Source: Anthopleura xanthogrammica
Taxonomy: Eukaryota > Cnidaria > Anthozoa > Actiniaria > Actiniidae
Direction: 5' to 3'
Length of the DNA: 64,000 nt
NCBI GenBank assembly: GCA_964019055.1
Contig: OZ025211.1
Span: 3,914,835-3,978,834 of the forward strand
Shown: piece after piece, positions 46,591 through 63,539 of the stretch
Numbering within the stretch: the first letter of the stretch is position 1
Layout: every line of letters starts with the position of its first letter
Notes under the pieces: generated by a model
What the model was told of the DNA's origin: nothing
The model's input: only the letters and a program-made list of their open reading frames with translations
Database searches by the model: none
Translations under genes and position numbers: made by a program

Positions 46591-47453
46591 TAATATTCTA
46601 TACTTCTAGACAGGGCAGAAAAACGCAGCGCATGCGCACGAGACATTCTATCGAATTTATTTCAAAATGGCGGACGAACTAGAGGTGATTGAAGAGAGTC
46701 TTCAAAGGCATTTTGTAGCTTTTCTGATCAAGTAATTAACATCTACTCTTCACAGTTAGATTGGGCTATATAAGAAATGTTTTCAAGGGTACTAGCCTTC
46801 ACTGTATTAGCCAACAACTACTCGCTATAGATGCTCTTCATTGAAGCCTTCAGACGAGAGGATTTTTATCGAGTTCGTGGATGTGCGACGAAAAATCTCA
46901 ACTATAAGGTCGTATATAGAAAAATAAGGTTGAAAATACACCAGCGACTACATTGATAAATATTATACAAAATATCAAATGCGCATTTTTTTATTTTGAT
47001 GCGCATTTTCAAACGAAGGATTTGAATTCAGGTCGCTGCTAGTACTAAATACTGACACTTCAACAACACCAAAGCAGTTTATTATGATTTCTTCTCTGAC
47101 ACAAATGTTTATATAATGGTGCTAATAACCAACCAACCTGTATTATATTCTTTATCAAGTGATCAATTAGACTTAAGCTTACATTAAACGTCTTGATAGT
47201 TGTAGTTCTTCGCTGTGAATACGCTCGCACCGCTCGCACAACAAAAGTAAAAAATGGCGCCAAAAATGTGGCACGCGCTTCCACCGTTTCCCGCCTTTTT
47301 AAAGAAGCCATACAAATGTATTTTTTGTCCACACAAAAACATTTCAAGTATTTAATGTTACGTTCATCAAAATGAATGGCGACAAAATCTGTGTTTTTTC
47401 GCCTCGTTCACGGAATTCGAGTGACAGTTGTTCTGTTAGACTATTAAACTAAA

Positions 47454-49664
47454 GTGAGTGGACAAGAAGCTAGAGGGTGTGGTATTCGATACGAAACAGT
47501 TATTTGCTTCAAACACCTACAAGACAAAAAAAGAAACGATAGTCTGATGTGCTGCTATCCTTTAAAGGAGACCACAAATTGTAGCGGTCAAAAAGTGCCG
47601 TGTCCAACAAGACTTTTTCAAGTTTTTGACGAGATTGGGAATGAAACAGGTACCCACATTTGTACTAAGCACCTAACGATTGCAGACAGTTCTTCGGAAA
47701 TCAAGTCTCATGAAAACTACGTCGGACCGAGTTCAAGAAAAAAGGTATTTTATACAACAAAACTGTAAAAAAAAAATGGGGGGGGGGGGGGGGAAGGAAT
47801 ACATAAAACAAAAACAGAACAGAAGCAATATAAAAATACTTTTATTACACATTACAAAACATTTTGACAATTAACAAAATTAGATAATTTTGAGACCTTT
47901 ATTTTAAAGACAAAAACATGTACTGATGATGACAAGCAGGGTGAGATTGAAGACATGAAGAAGAGGATTGAAGAGCTTGAAAGTGAAAATGATGTACTAA
48001 AAAAGAAATTGGAAGGTACCTACAAAATAACAAACATATTTCACAATAAATAATAATTACTGTTATTAATACATGTACTGTTTTATTTTTATTTTCTGAA
48101 TTTTACAGCTTCATCACTAAAAATTAAAGTACAAAATTTCCACAAGGCTTTAACCCTACATTACTCTGATAATGGAAAACCACTGTATGACCCAAGAGAC
48201 TTGAAAAGCTTTAGTGAATCATGTGCCCCTGGTCTGTTCGATGAAATATACACATTAATAACAAATGACGACCAAAGAAGAGTAGAAAAGAATAAGCCAA
48301 AAAAAGAGAAACAACATCTACAAAGGACAGTGTCAATACTACACAATTTCTCATTTTTTAGAAATCAGGTAATGATCCATCAATACAATCATATAAATGT
48401 ATTTTAAAAAGAGGATGGCTTTGATTCTCTACCAATTCTTGAATCAGTATACTGATATTCTGATAGTTTAAAATATTTTAAAATATAATTGTAAATTAAA
48501 ATAAATACCAATTAAGAAAGCTACATGACTGTGAGGCATTTTGATTTACAGAAAAACAACAAACTGCAGAGTGATTGTGGCCTTTTTCTATCGATGCATG
48601 GTGCTTCTGAGCAGGCAATGGTTACAGGAATGACAATGGGCTTCTGTCCACACCCTAGAACAATCTTCAACAAAAAAAGAATCTTAGCAGAAAAAAGCCT
48701 ATCTTTGACTAATGAAAAGATAACTGAGGCCTTAAAGGTATTACAGTAAACTATAGTACAAAAAATAAATGTGTGATATAGTATATTGAAAAGTGCTTGT
48801 CGTTAACTGGCATCACACATTTAGTGTTTGTATGGGCCGTATGTTAGATAACCTTTATAGCTGTTAATACGTATTTTTCCCTCGTAAAATAAAGTTTATT
48901 GTATTGTATTGTATTGTACTAAACAAACACATTTTAAAACCTTTTTTTAGAATAAAAAGTTAATAATAGCCATTATTGATGACTTCCATGCCATTCATAC
49001 AACCCAAGACCCTAAGGATGCTATAACTAGTACGGCTGTCCACATGGCCACTGAGTTAATCGACTTAATTAATGAGATGGCGGCAGTTCCAGCTCCAGAC
49101 GACACAAAATTACTTCATAATATCGAAAATGTTGGTAACCTGACTTGTCGTGGTGGCATAAACCTGAAGAATGTGGTCAAACTTGTCAGCGACTACAGTC
49201 CAAAGTATTTTGGTAACAGCTACTTGAACAGCCTTCCAGCTGGATTCAAAGAGTTTGATATGCAAAGGGCAGATCAGTGTATTGAACACCTAAGGTAAAA
49301 ATACAAAAAAACATCAACAAATGAGTTCATGTACAGTACTGTATGTGTTTATAATTAATATGCATATGACTTACAATAATATATAAGATTGGAAAAAATG
49401 TCTTGATACGTTCTTAATTTTAGGTGCTACACTAGTCCCGAAAGAAGGGAAAGGGACAGGCTCAAGTCTGTGCTGTTGATAGACGAATGGGAAAGGCCAC
49501 TGAAAAGTTTCACCAACTATAAAGAAGTCTGGGATCACATGCTAACATTATCTCCACCCCTTCAAAGTTATCTAATAGACAACCTGGTTATCACTACTGG
49601 TGACTGGCCGACATGGTACTTCCAGAAAAAGATTATTGCAAAGGTTAAAAACAACAGCATTTGA
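47454..49664 (+). CDS. Compact 6-exon gene of unknown function (5' end unresolved)
   Basis: Exons: (47455)-47744, 47910-48015, 48109-48368, 48552-48737, 48951-49294, 49424-49664, joining in frame to about 475 codons. Introns are only 93-213 bp, far shorter than in neighbouring genes. Exon 1 is cysteine-rich with C/H pairs, possibly zinc binding. Exon 2 is a short coiled coil (KKRIEELESENDVLKKKLE). Exon 5 carries a conserved-looking block, IIDDFHAIHTTQDPKDA, and the C-terminus has TTGDWPTWYFQKK. No ATG opens exon 1 in frame; a tiny upstream exon starting at ATG 47372 and joined by a 60-70 bp intron is possible. I do not recognise the family. Uniform small introns and an isolated repeat-rich setting suggest an expanded, possibly transposon-derived family. 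AATAAA at 49988-49993 may be its poly(A) signal. Confidence 0.65.
48760..48925 (+). repeat. Retroposon-like tail ending in (ATTGT)n
   Basis: Ends in AAAATAAAGTTTATTGTATTG followed by further ATTGT units. It lies wholly in the intron between exons 4 and 5 of the compact gene. The arrangement matches the AATAAAGTTTA plus simple-repeat end at 39598. Confidence 0.5.
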
Positions 49665-49794
49665 GAAAATATAAAAAGCATTATCAAATGAGTGTGAGAT
49701 CTGTATAGAGAATTATTGAACAATGACTAACTATATTCAGAATTGCTAACTATATGTCAATTGTAAATAGTAGATTTTGAACAACTTAAAGATA

Positions 49795-49890
49795 TAAATA
49801 ATATTGAGAGTAAAGCTTGATTATATTAAACTGTCTTATAGTGTACACCGAAACGTCGCTTTGTGTACTCTCAATATTATTTATATCTAA
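49795..49890. repeat. Inverted repeat (ATAAATAATATTGAGAGTA)
   Basis: GATATAAATAATATTGAGAG is matched in complement by CTCTCAATATTATTTATATC around a 45-bp centre. It lies about 130 bp after the stop of the compact gene, possibly in its 3' UTR or a small MITE. Confidence 0.85.
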
Positions 49891-52800
49891 AATGTAAATA
49901 GTAGAAATTTAAGCTTAATGGTAGAAAAAATAATCAGACAAACAATCTAGAATGAGCACAATGTACATAGATATTTTTTAGTACAAAAATAAATGAATGA
50001 ACTTACCTTTTAGTGTTGCTCACGTTCCACCACCAGACCAATAATTATTCAAATCATCCAGTTTAGGTTTCACGAGTCGTGTTAAAAATGAAGTATAATC
50101 TCTAAAATACTCGATTGATAAGTTCAAAAAGGCCATATTTTCCCCTTAAAATCAGCCACAAACTTAATTTGTATCACATATAGATTAAAAGTATGGTAAA
50201 TCGAAGAGAAATAGAAAATTCTTCTTTAGCTCGAAGTCGTTGCACCATGCGGTCAGCTACAAGATCCGACAAAAAATCAAAGTTTTAAATTTGTTTATCA
50301 ACAATATCGTCTTGTTTTTCAAGACATACAGACATGATTATAATCATGCATGTAGTTAGCGGATTGATTGATGTGTTTAGCCGAAACTGGTGCAATAAAT
50401 ATACGACATGCTAGCATTATCACTTAAGTATCTGATGCTTTTTCGTAAATTGCTACAGAAGGAGATTTACTAAACCAAGCTGGCCAACGTTTTTAATCAT
50501 AAATATAATAGCTAGTTTTCACATGACATCATAGCCTCCATCTTGGTTGAACTTTACAAAAAAATTGTCATCAGTCTCTTTTGTTATGTCAACCAACATG
50601 GCCGCCTTGTCTTTCGTTTTTCCATTCTCTTGTGGATGATTGAAAACCAGCAATAAGGGATAATAAGCAGTAAAAAAATTCTGGTTTCCTAACCGTTTTA
50701 GTAAGCTTTATTTTTTTATAGTAAACTTTACCAACATTGTGAACTTAGCACTGAGCAGGCTACACCTCAATTTAGTTGTATTCACGAGCCACATTGAAAT
50801 GCTTTTGTAAGTTGAACCGTTTTTGTAAGTTGCATTACTTAGATCGTTTTTCTTACGAGTGGACATACGGTACTGACTTACAGCAGGTACACGGTACGAC
50901 TTAACCGTAACATTGAAATAGCTTACTATTGTCTTCCAGTCATTCCTCCATTCGCAAAGCATAGGTACGGTTACATCAGTGCAGTACGACTACGAATTTG
51001 CCGCATTGCTTTCCACTCAAACGAAAACCACTCTATATAGTAACCTTTACTCTGCACTGTGTGATTACTTAGCAGGAGTCTACACGCACACGCCTTCTGT
51101 CCGTTTGTATTCACGCAGTCAACCACAAGAACCATAATTACAGTGTTTTTGAATAATCTTTTATGAAGGACGAATTTTAAGGAACAGGAATTTAACTTTC
51201 AGTATATAGGTATATATGGTCAGTTATTTATGATTTGCGTGTTAGTAAACGGCTTTAAAAATACAAGCTATTCAATCCATAAAAGTGTCCTTAGTGTCCT
51301 TAGTGTGCTGTCCACTGTGTAACAGTGCGCTGTTAGTTACGTTATGAAAGTTCAAGAATGTTTTGCCTTAGTAAGAAGACCGAGTTTGAATCTCTTAGCG
51401 GCACTTACCAATTAAAACCAGACAAATTTCCCACTTTCACCGCCAGGTAAATAAATATTCAGCTATTCGAAAGATAATTCTACAAAAAGAAACTGAAACT
51501 GGACAAACAACTGACTTCAAGGAACATAGCAACTGATCGTTTTGAACCATTTTCAACTCACCAGATAGCCAACAATAGAAGGACTACAAAAGCTATTTAT
51601 AAAGGCTATTGTTAGAAAAACAAAAAGCCCCGGCCAGCTTACGCTAGCGAGTCAGTAAGAATCGAGGAGCAGCCTGTTTGTTTTAGAGCCAGAATAACTG
51701 TGAAGACAGTAATAGTAAGAAATTGCAATCCATTTTGTATAAGGAATAGCTTCAAGATCAAGTGGATCGGTATCACGGAAACGGTAAGAATAGTTCTTGA
51801 ATCTTTCTTGTGAATTCAATCTCGAATTATGCATTGCTTCAAAGCACACAACAAAGGCATCAAGTACTGCATTCACTCTGAAAAGGATAAATGAGCTTAT
51901 ACATCATCATAACTCCACTCACGAAACATCTGTGGGTGATCCATGCAGCATCGGTATTACACTTGTTATATTATTAAGCGGGTGTTATAAAACAATCTGA
52001 TAAAGCGAGCTACAAACTGCAAACTGCAAATTGCAAACTATCGCACTTAAGAAACCAGGTGACAGTGATTATTACACTTAACTTTTCGCTTAAATCTTTA
52101 AAATAGTAATAATATAACTGTCAGTGGGTATTTTTCCTTCAAAATGTGTTTTTGTGGTCATTAAGGTTGGGCGCATTATAATATTGAATCAGTGATGTCT
52201 ACGCGCCACATAAATTATTTCTACATGACCGAACGAATATCTCGAACAGCCAAGTAGCATTCCAACGGTATCGTTTCTCCCCTTTTTAGCAGCTGAGCAA
52301 TGTTCAAAATTGCATTGCCAGAAATATTGGACATTGTCAGCGGTGTTACGCATGAATGAAAATGAAGTGGTTTTCTAGAGGAAAAATATAACTACATGGT
52401 TTCCAAGCACATATTTATATTCAACTATGATGTTAGTAAAACAATTCTTGCCAAAAAATAGTTACTTGACAATCAAAAGAACAACTATTATTTTTCTGTT
52501 GATAAGCCTCACCACAGGAAGCCCATGAAGGACAAGAAACAAGTTTCAAACGTAAATCGTTACTTTAAGCTTCCTTATAGTATCTCAGCAGTCAATAGGA
52601 GCTTGTAAAAACAAAATGGCGATATTTAGGGGTTTTTGAAGCTGTTTGGAGCAGTTCTCTGTGGGTTCTTGTCATTTTTAACTGAAAACTACGAGCTAAC
52701 AACGCGTCGAATCGCTTAAAGTTTAACCTAACTTCAAGCTTCTTGGGAACCTACATTCTGAAGGCATGCTGTCTATTTTGAGCGGTTTTGGATTTATTAA

Positions 52801-53937
52801 ACACTCGATTGGTGATATCGAGGTGGAGCTCTTTTACTTTTAAATTTTTTCGAGCTCAAATAAGACGATTTTGGGGTCAAGTGTGGCCAGATTTATAGAC
52901 GATGTATGGAATCTAGAGCTTTCGAAGCCTTTCGAAGGCAAGTAGTCCGGGAACCAATATGTCGCATGATTCAATGATCATTTTACGCTTATTTAGTAGA
53001 TTGTAGGGTGGGTTGTTTGTCGCGATGTGGAGCTCAGAGGAAATAAAACCCTATTCGCCGTAAATAGAGGAAGCTCTATATTCCCCATACATTTCCTATA
53101 AGACTCGGCGGCTATTTTGTAAGCTGAAACGCATCATTGCGCATGTATGAGCAGGCTCATGTCCCATATTTCTGGCAATGGTTCGAATTCATTTGTTTTC
53201 TATAAAGCAAAATTAGAGAAAATCACCCCCAAACTATAGAGGAGGAGTCGGGCGGTATGGTTGCTATTTGCATGTCGGGTTTCATTTACAGTAGTACTAT
53301 AATATACGAAGCAAAAGCCACAGAAAATAATTAAAGACGAAGGTATTCATCTCAATCGAGGAATCAATTTCCAAACCCTATAAACTGAACTGGCATTCAG
53401 TTCATTTGTTCTTGAACTATTATATACAAAAACTTTGACTGAACAGCTTTTAAAAATATATGTAATATATTATTGGGTTATTATTTGCAGTCTTTTGGTG
53501 CATCGTTGTATCATTAATGAACATGAGGCCTTTCCAAAGTCAGCCGACTGCGAATGCGTCAAAATACTGCTATGTTTACATGTGGGCTACCTGTGTTACG
53601 CGCGAAACTTCAAAGCAGAAACAAATATGGAGTTTAGTTTTATACGAATATTTTTTGACTTTTTTCTCTTCCAGTATTTTCTAAACTATACCTGAATATC
53701 TCTTGGAGCCCTAGGATGCTAAGTATTTTGTTGTTTTTTTTAGTCGGAAACTTGTAAATAATTCAAAATTATCATAATCGTTTACATAGCGCCCGCAAAT
53801 TTTTTTTGCTGGGTTACTGGAAATTTATCTTAATCTTACCGAAAACTATACACCAACACTGCGCGGATATGGCAATGAACAGCCGGTTCAGCTGACACAT
53901 TTCTTCCGGCAAATTATGTCGATACTCGGAAACCACC
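49891..53937. other. Intergenic region, little recognisable
   Basis: Apart from the possible exon at 50008-50136, I see no coding exon, RNA gene or clear transposon. Open frames such as those at 51652-51876 and 53435-53695 lack splice context and compositional signal. The sequence is AT-rich and mostly unique to the eye. Confidence 0.5.
50008..50136 (-). other. Possible minus-strand first exon
   Basis: ATG at 50136-50134 opens a 38-codon frame (MAFLNLSIEYFRDYTSFLTR at its start). It ends in a stop overlapping a possible donor GTGAGC; a stronger donor, AAAAG|GTAAGTT, lies at 50007. No continuation could be found: downstream on this strand lies the antisense of the compact gene. It may be a fragment or a non-coding exon. 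Confidence 0.25.
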
Positions 53938-54108
53938 TCTGAGCTGATCATAGTCAGGACACGGCTACCTCTCTGATCGAATTCAAATTTAGCTTGTTAA
54001 TTAGCCAGATAAGTTATGCGGAGGGAGGAAAACCGGAGAACCCGGAGAAAAAACCCTCGAATCCGGCACTGAAAAGAGAGACCTCACAAACTCAACTCAC
54101 TTTTCTTC
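53938..54108 (+). repeat. SINE-like repeat next to the SLC22 start
   Basis: Contains GGAGGGAGGAAAACCGGAGA, ACCCGGAGAAAAAACCCTCG and GAGACCTCACAAACTCAACT, matching parts of 7920-8075 (complement) and 24894-25140. It ends about 24 bp before the start codon of the SLC22 gene. A pyrimidine tract and AG at 54110-54124 could be a splice acceptor, so the SINE may lie in a 5' UTR intron. Confidence 0.65.
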
Positions 54109-54131
54109 CCTCTTTTGGTTTAAGATTAAAA

Positions 54132-58874
<4,743 letters not shown>

Positions 58875-58992
58875 ACGTCATAGTTACCATGGTAGCAAAA
58901 CCAAGAAGAAGGAATTTAGTTTTAGAAGTATTACCGTCGGCCTCAAGTTTATCAGTAACACTTAAGTTAACCGTCACGAGTTACCGACGTTA

Positions 58993-58998
58993 AATAAA
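58993..58998 (+). terminator. Polyadenylation signal AATAAA
   Basis: AATAAA 119 bp after the SLC22 stop, followed by (CCTTTA)n-like sequence. Likely transcript 3' signal. Confidence 0.5.
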
Positions 58999-58999
58999 G

Positions 59000-61900
59000 T
59001 CGACCTTTACCTTTACCTTTACCAATATCTAAGAATCTTAAGCCCCATTCACACTGACCAACTAACCTTGGTATTTATTAATTTATCTATTGCATTTCCT
59101 TCGTCGTTTGGCTGCCATCTTTATACAGGGTTAAAACCACATCCCCAAAGTAGTTTAGTTAAAGAAGGTTTGAAAGTTGTTTAGTTAGGCGTACAGGCTT
59201 ATGGAAAGGCACTAATTCAACTAAACAACCTTGAAACATGTCTTTTGCATACTGTATTTGTTGTTAATTGAGCCGATTGAACTGAATAAACATCATCCCT
59301 GTGTTTCTACGTCTTTTGATTTGATTAGGGATAAACCTAATGTCTGCATGGAAGACAAGATTCATAGTTTCTTTGAAAATAACATCAGGTGGGTTAAATA
59401 AATGCTTTATGGTTTATCCCATGGATATTTGGTTCCATATAAGCCAGTGGTTGTTACAGGGTGGCAAAGGGGGGGGGGGGGGGGGGTGAAATCACACTGA
59501 AATGTTGTGAGTAAAACCTTGTTGTTTTGACTCTTCCGAGTTCGTGTAATTTGATAACTTTTTTCAGTTTTTTTTCCATGAGGATTTTCGACCATGTAAG
59601 AAATAGATCTGAATAAGACGGCCACTCCTCGTTTGACGTCATCGGCGCCATATTCGAAAAGGGAATATTGAGTGATCACTGAGAAAGAAATGACAAAAGA
59701 ACCCGCTCACTTCCATGCATTTATTTGAACTTCCTTCTCCTTCACGATATGACCATTAGACCTCACCGAGAAAGAGAACGTTAACTTAATTACCTAAAAG
59801 TTCAGTAAATTTACTAGAAATTTACTGATCTATCAATCAGATATTTGTCTAAAATATTAATTTCGTTATAGTTGGCAAGCCATGTGAGCGAAAATTTCCG
59901 CAATGAATATGTAAATTCGCAGTAATATAACAAACTAGAATAATTGTTTCTTGGTCAGTGCTTGGTAATCCGTCCATCGGTTTTGTTTTATTCCAAGCAA
60001 TCACAGTTACAGATTACAGAGTTTGTTACATTGATTCATAAGTTTACTGCTCTTACGGTAAGTCTTAGATGCATTTTAATAGGCACTTTTTTCTCAAAAA
60101 CTTTAACCCTCATGTTGATTTAACATGTAGTAAGCATAATATCTGTATATGAGCCCTGTTGCGACATATTCACACATATTTCTTACAACTCACTTTGGAG
60201 GAAGAAAATATAGAATTCTCATGAGAAATCAAATTTGCTGTCATATGTATTTTCAAATGTGGTGGTCTAGAAATTGATGCAATGCATCTACAACTGTAAT
60301 TTTCCAAAATGAAAAAGTTAGCGCGTGAGAAAGAAAAGAAATAAACCAAAATTAGAATCCTACAAAAAAATGACTACAATAACCGAATTAAAAGTAAAAT
60401 TACTACTCTGAGCAAATCACATTGCACTCTGCGTCTTTTTGGTCATGGTATAAGCAATCGAATTTTGCTGCCGAAGAATGTCTTTTGGACATTGTTAATT
60501 ACGTTGTTGAGTCTATCGGCGAAGATGACAAGATGTATTAAATTAGTGCTGAAATACTGCTCAGTTATCCGCCGTGAACAAGCTAGCCCCAAAGCGAATA
60601 AGCAATTGCATTACAAAATGCCCAAAGTTATCTGCTGTTTGGCTAGTCAAATTTAAACACTTTTCGTTCAAAAAAATTTAAAAAAAAAGTTAGATAGAAA
60701 AATGAAAAAAGAGAGAGATCAAAGAGATTTATGAATGAATATGTAATACCGTTATGTATCTTCGGTAGTTTTAATACGTGAGTACGAATACAATGGAAAA
60801 AGCAATAGACCTTTTTACCGATACGTACGGCAGTCATCTTGAATTATATTGTGTTAAGTAAGACAAGGGCAGAATGCCTAGGGGCACCTCTTGGGAAATT
60901 TATAGTTTGCACACTGAGCTGTCTGGGTGTCTTTTTTATATAACTTTGTGCTATCCAATGAGAAACACATCTAAAAACTGTACCAAGTGAATTTGCTTGT
61001 AGTTGGAGCGATATTTGAAACACCAAAGCGTAAAATTGTTTGAGAAAGTAACCCCGCCACTCTATGCTTTATAAATATTTCCACGTTTACCCCCTTGGCA
61101 TCCCATAATCTAAGATGGCTGCCGTATTGGTAAAAAAAAGTCTATTCAATAACTTGCTTTATAAACAGCTACAGCTAGACGAATGAGTAACAAATAAGAA
61201 TACAAATACAACAACTTTGTGGAATCTCCCTGTAAATGGCTTTTCAGAAACAATTCTAGCACTGACACAACTGGTTTTTTTTAATTTGGTGCATACCTAA
61301 AGTGATGATCGCGCAGACGTGACCAGTTATGATATTAATTTGCCAACCAGAATGTTCTAACATGAATAACTTTATGAACCGAGCCGAAAATACAGTGATT
61401 TGTATGGGGAAATGCTATTTGACCAATTCTCGTCAAATTTGGCGTGTAAATGTCTTATTTGGTTGTCTATCGCATTTGGAAATCGAAATTTGTTAAAGCC
61501 AAAATTATTTTTTCGTGACGTCACACTTGAGGACTCTATTGATATCTATATTATGATAGTCTAACCAGTCCCCCATCTGTGCCACAAAATTGTCTCAGGG
61601 TGTTTACTCTCCAGCCAACTAAAGCCCGTAAATCACAAGAGCAAGTGTTTGTGTGGTGCCTTTTGGGTATCTCTGGCTGAGAGGTTCGCTCTTCGCAAAT
61701 CCAGAAATCAAAGTTTGTCTTTAAAACTCACGCTCGGCCAGATAAGCCAAAGGTAGCCGCCATCTTCTTTTACCCTTTTCAAGTAAATTTACTGGATGAC
61801 GTCACACCCCGCCATCGGGATCGTGACACTCGGCACGTTCCGCGCTTCATAGCTCACTTCAAAGGAAGATTTCTTTTTTATTGCTGAATCGTTTGGTTTA

Positions 61901-62793
61901 GATTTACTTTTATAAAAGACTAATGTTCAAGTAAATATCCTGCTACTCCTTTTCATCAAGCTATGGCTAAAAGGAATTGCATTCATTTGTCAACGCTGGC
62001 TAAAAAAACAAAAATCAAAACAAATGTCTGTGGTTCACGTGAAATGAATGTAGATTTCAATCCAAATGTCAAACCAACTAGCTAGAAGAAATTAATATCT
62101 TGAAATCAAGTTAAAATGGCGAGCAAACTGACTTTTTAAGTTAGGATAGCATTTTTACAGTGTAAAGAGAATACCTAATAAGAATGATTCTTTTCAAGTA
62201 GAAGAGTACCAGTGAAGTTTCACGGGTTTGCTGACTAGTTGATGTTAATGGTCTGAAACAAAGAGATATTTTGTTTTATGGTTGAAAAAAGTGAAATGAA
62301 AAAAATGAGAAAAGATTCCCGACGTCAATGTTTGTAAACAGTGAACATCGCAATAAGTGTATATGATAAATAAAAACTATAATGACTATCAAATAACTAG
62401 TTACTATAAAAAGTATATCAATAGTATAGTATAGTACACATAATAAAAGCGTACAAAGCTGATCACTAAATAGTACTAAATAGTACTAATCAAACAATAG
62501 AAAACAATTGAATAAGCATGAAATATCACTATTTAGTACTATTTGTGTTGCACGCTGTGGTTTGTTCACTAAAGGCTATATAATACATGAGTCAATATCT
62601 ACTTAAAAGAAGTAATCAACTAACCATTCCGTCTCAAGTGTGGTAAAGGGTGTTACTTGATTTTTATTGACAATATACACGTATGAATGCTGTAATGAGT
62701 GTTCAAGACACTATAAGACGCCGACGTAGCGTGACCTATACGTCACTGGTCTTACAACTTTATCTACTAAAAAAACTAATTATCTAAATCCTA
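59000..62793. other. Intergenic region, no gene recognised
   Basis: AT-rich DNA. A poly-G run of about 19 bases lies near 59469-59487. I found no exon set with consistent splice sites and no transposon ends. Frames such as 60465-60656 have no supporting context. Confidence 0.5.
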
Positions 62794-62809
62794 GATGATG
62801 ATGATGATC

Positions 62810-62886
<77 letters not shown>

Positions 62887-62975
62887 CATGATCATGATGA
62901 TCATGATCATCATGATCATGATCATGATGATCATGATCATGATGATCGTGATGATCGTGATGATCGTGATGATCG

Positions 62976-63024
<49 letters not shown>

Positions 63025-63055
63025 GACGATCATGATGATGGTGACGATCATGATA

Positions 63056-63089
<34 letters not shown>

Positions 63090-63090
63090 C
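62794..63090. repeat. (GAT)n / TGATCA trinucleotide array, about 297 bp
   Basis: Pure (GAT)n at 62820-62880, then a patterned middle of GATCATGAT and GATCGTGAT words, then (GAT)n again. Because GATCATGATC is self-complementary the middle can form hairpins. It gives poly-Met/Ile and poly-His/Asp frames that are not genes. Confidence 0.97.
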
Positions 63091-63178
63091 TAGGTTCCAC
63101 CTAGTTTAAGGAACTCTAAAGACATAGATAGCTTCAAGAAACAACTTAAGACTTTTCTTTTTGACTTGAATGTTTGAC
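63091..63178 (+). mobile_element. LINE ORF2 C-terminal remnant
   Basis: Reads PPSLRNSKDIDSFKKQLKTF then FLFDLNV and a stop, a tail typical of non-LTR retrotransposon reverse transcriptases. Nothing upstream remains: it is joined directly to the GAT array. It is a different family from 39365-39598 judging by sequence. Confidence 0.6.
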
Positions 63179-63204
63179 GTTTATTGCTATATCTATCTAG
63201 GAAC

Positions 63205-63539
63205 GACACGCGTGAAAAACGTCTGCGCATGCTCTAAGTCCGTATGCAAATTAGTCAAAGTGTCATCGTGCTATTGTAAAAATATTCAAATTTGACTTTC
63301 ACACTTGCCTGAAGAATAGACTTTACAAAATGCCAAAACTTAAAGTCAGTTCTTGAAACTTAAGGCTCATTCTTTCATATCGCCTTTATTAATACAGTAT
63401 CTTGGTCCCACAAAAGTATACCCACGAATTTTTTTGTATACTCGGAGAAAACGAGCATTTATTTTCTCACTGAAACTCTTGTAGGTTCTTGGAAAGCGTG
63501 CGGAAAGGCACGCATGCGCAAACGTTTTTCTCTAGTGTC
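63205..63539 (-). repeat. TIR element family 4, copy 2 (inverted)
   Basis: Full-length reverse complement of 37905-38235, sharing stretches such as GCATGCTCTAAGTCCGTATG and TAAAAATATTCAAATTTGAC. Terminal repeats are CACGCGTGAAAAACGTCTGC and its counterpart. Confidence 0.9.

Noticed and set aside
46665..46736. Short frame starting MADELEVIEESLQRHF as first exon of the compact gene
   Set aside because: The reading frame and phase do not fit the first firm exon at 47455; a stop follows 22 codons later.
51652..52000. Overlapping 67- and 74-residue frames on opposite strands
   Set aside because: No splice context, no recognisable motif and present on both strands; chance frames.
62780..63100. 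Open frames of poly-His/Asp (minus) and poly-Met/Ile (both strands) about 100 residues long
   Set aside because: They are translations of the GAT trinucleotide array; no start context or splice support.
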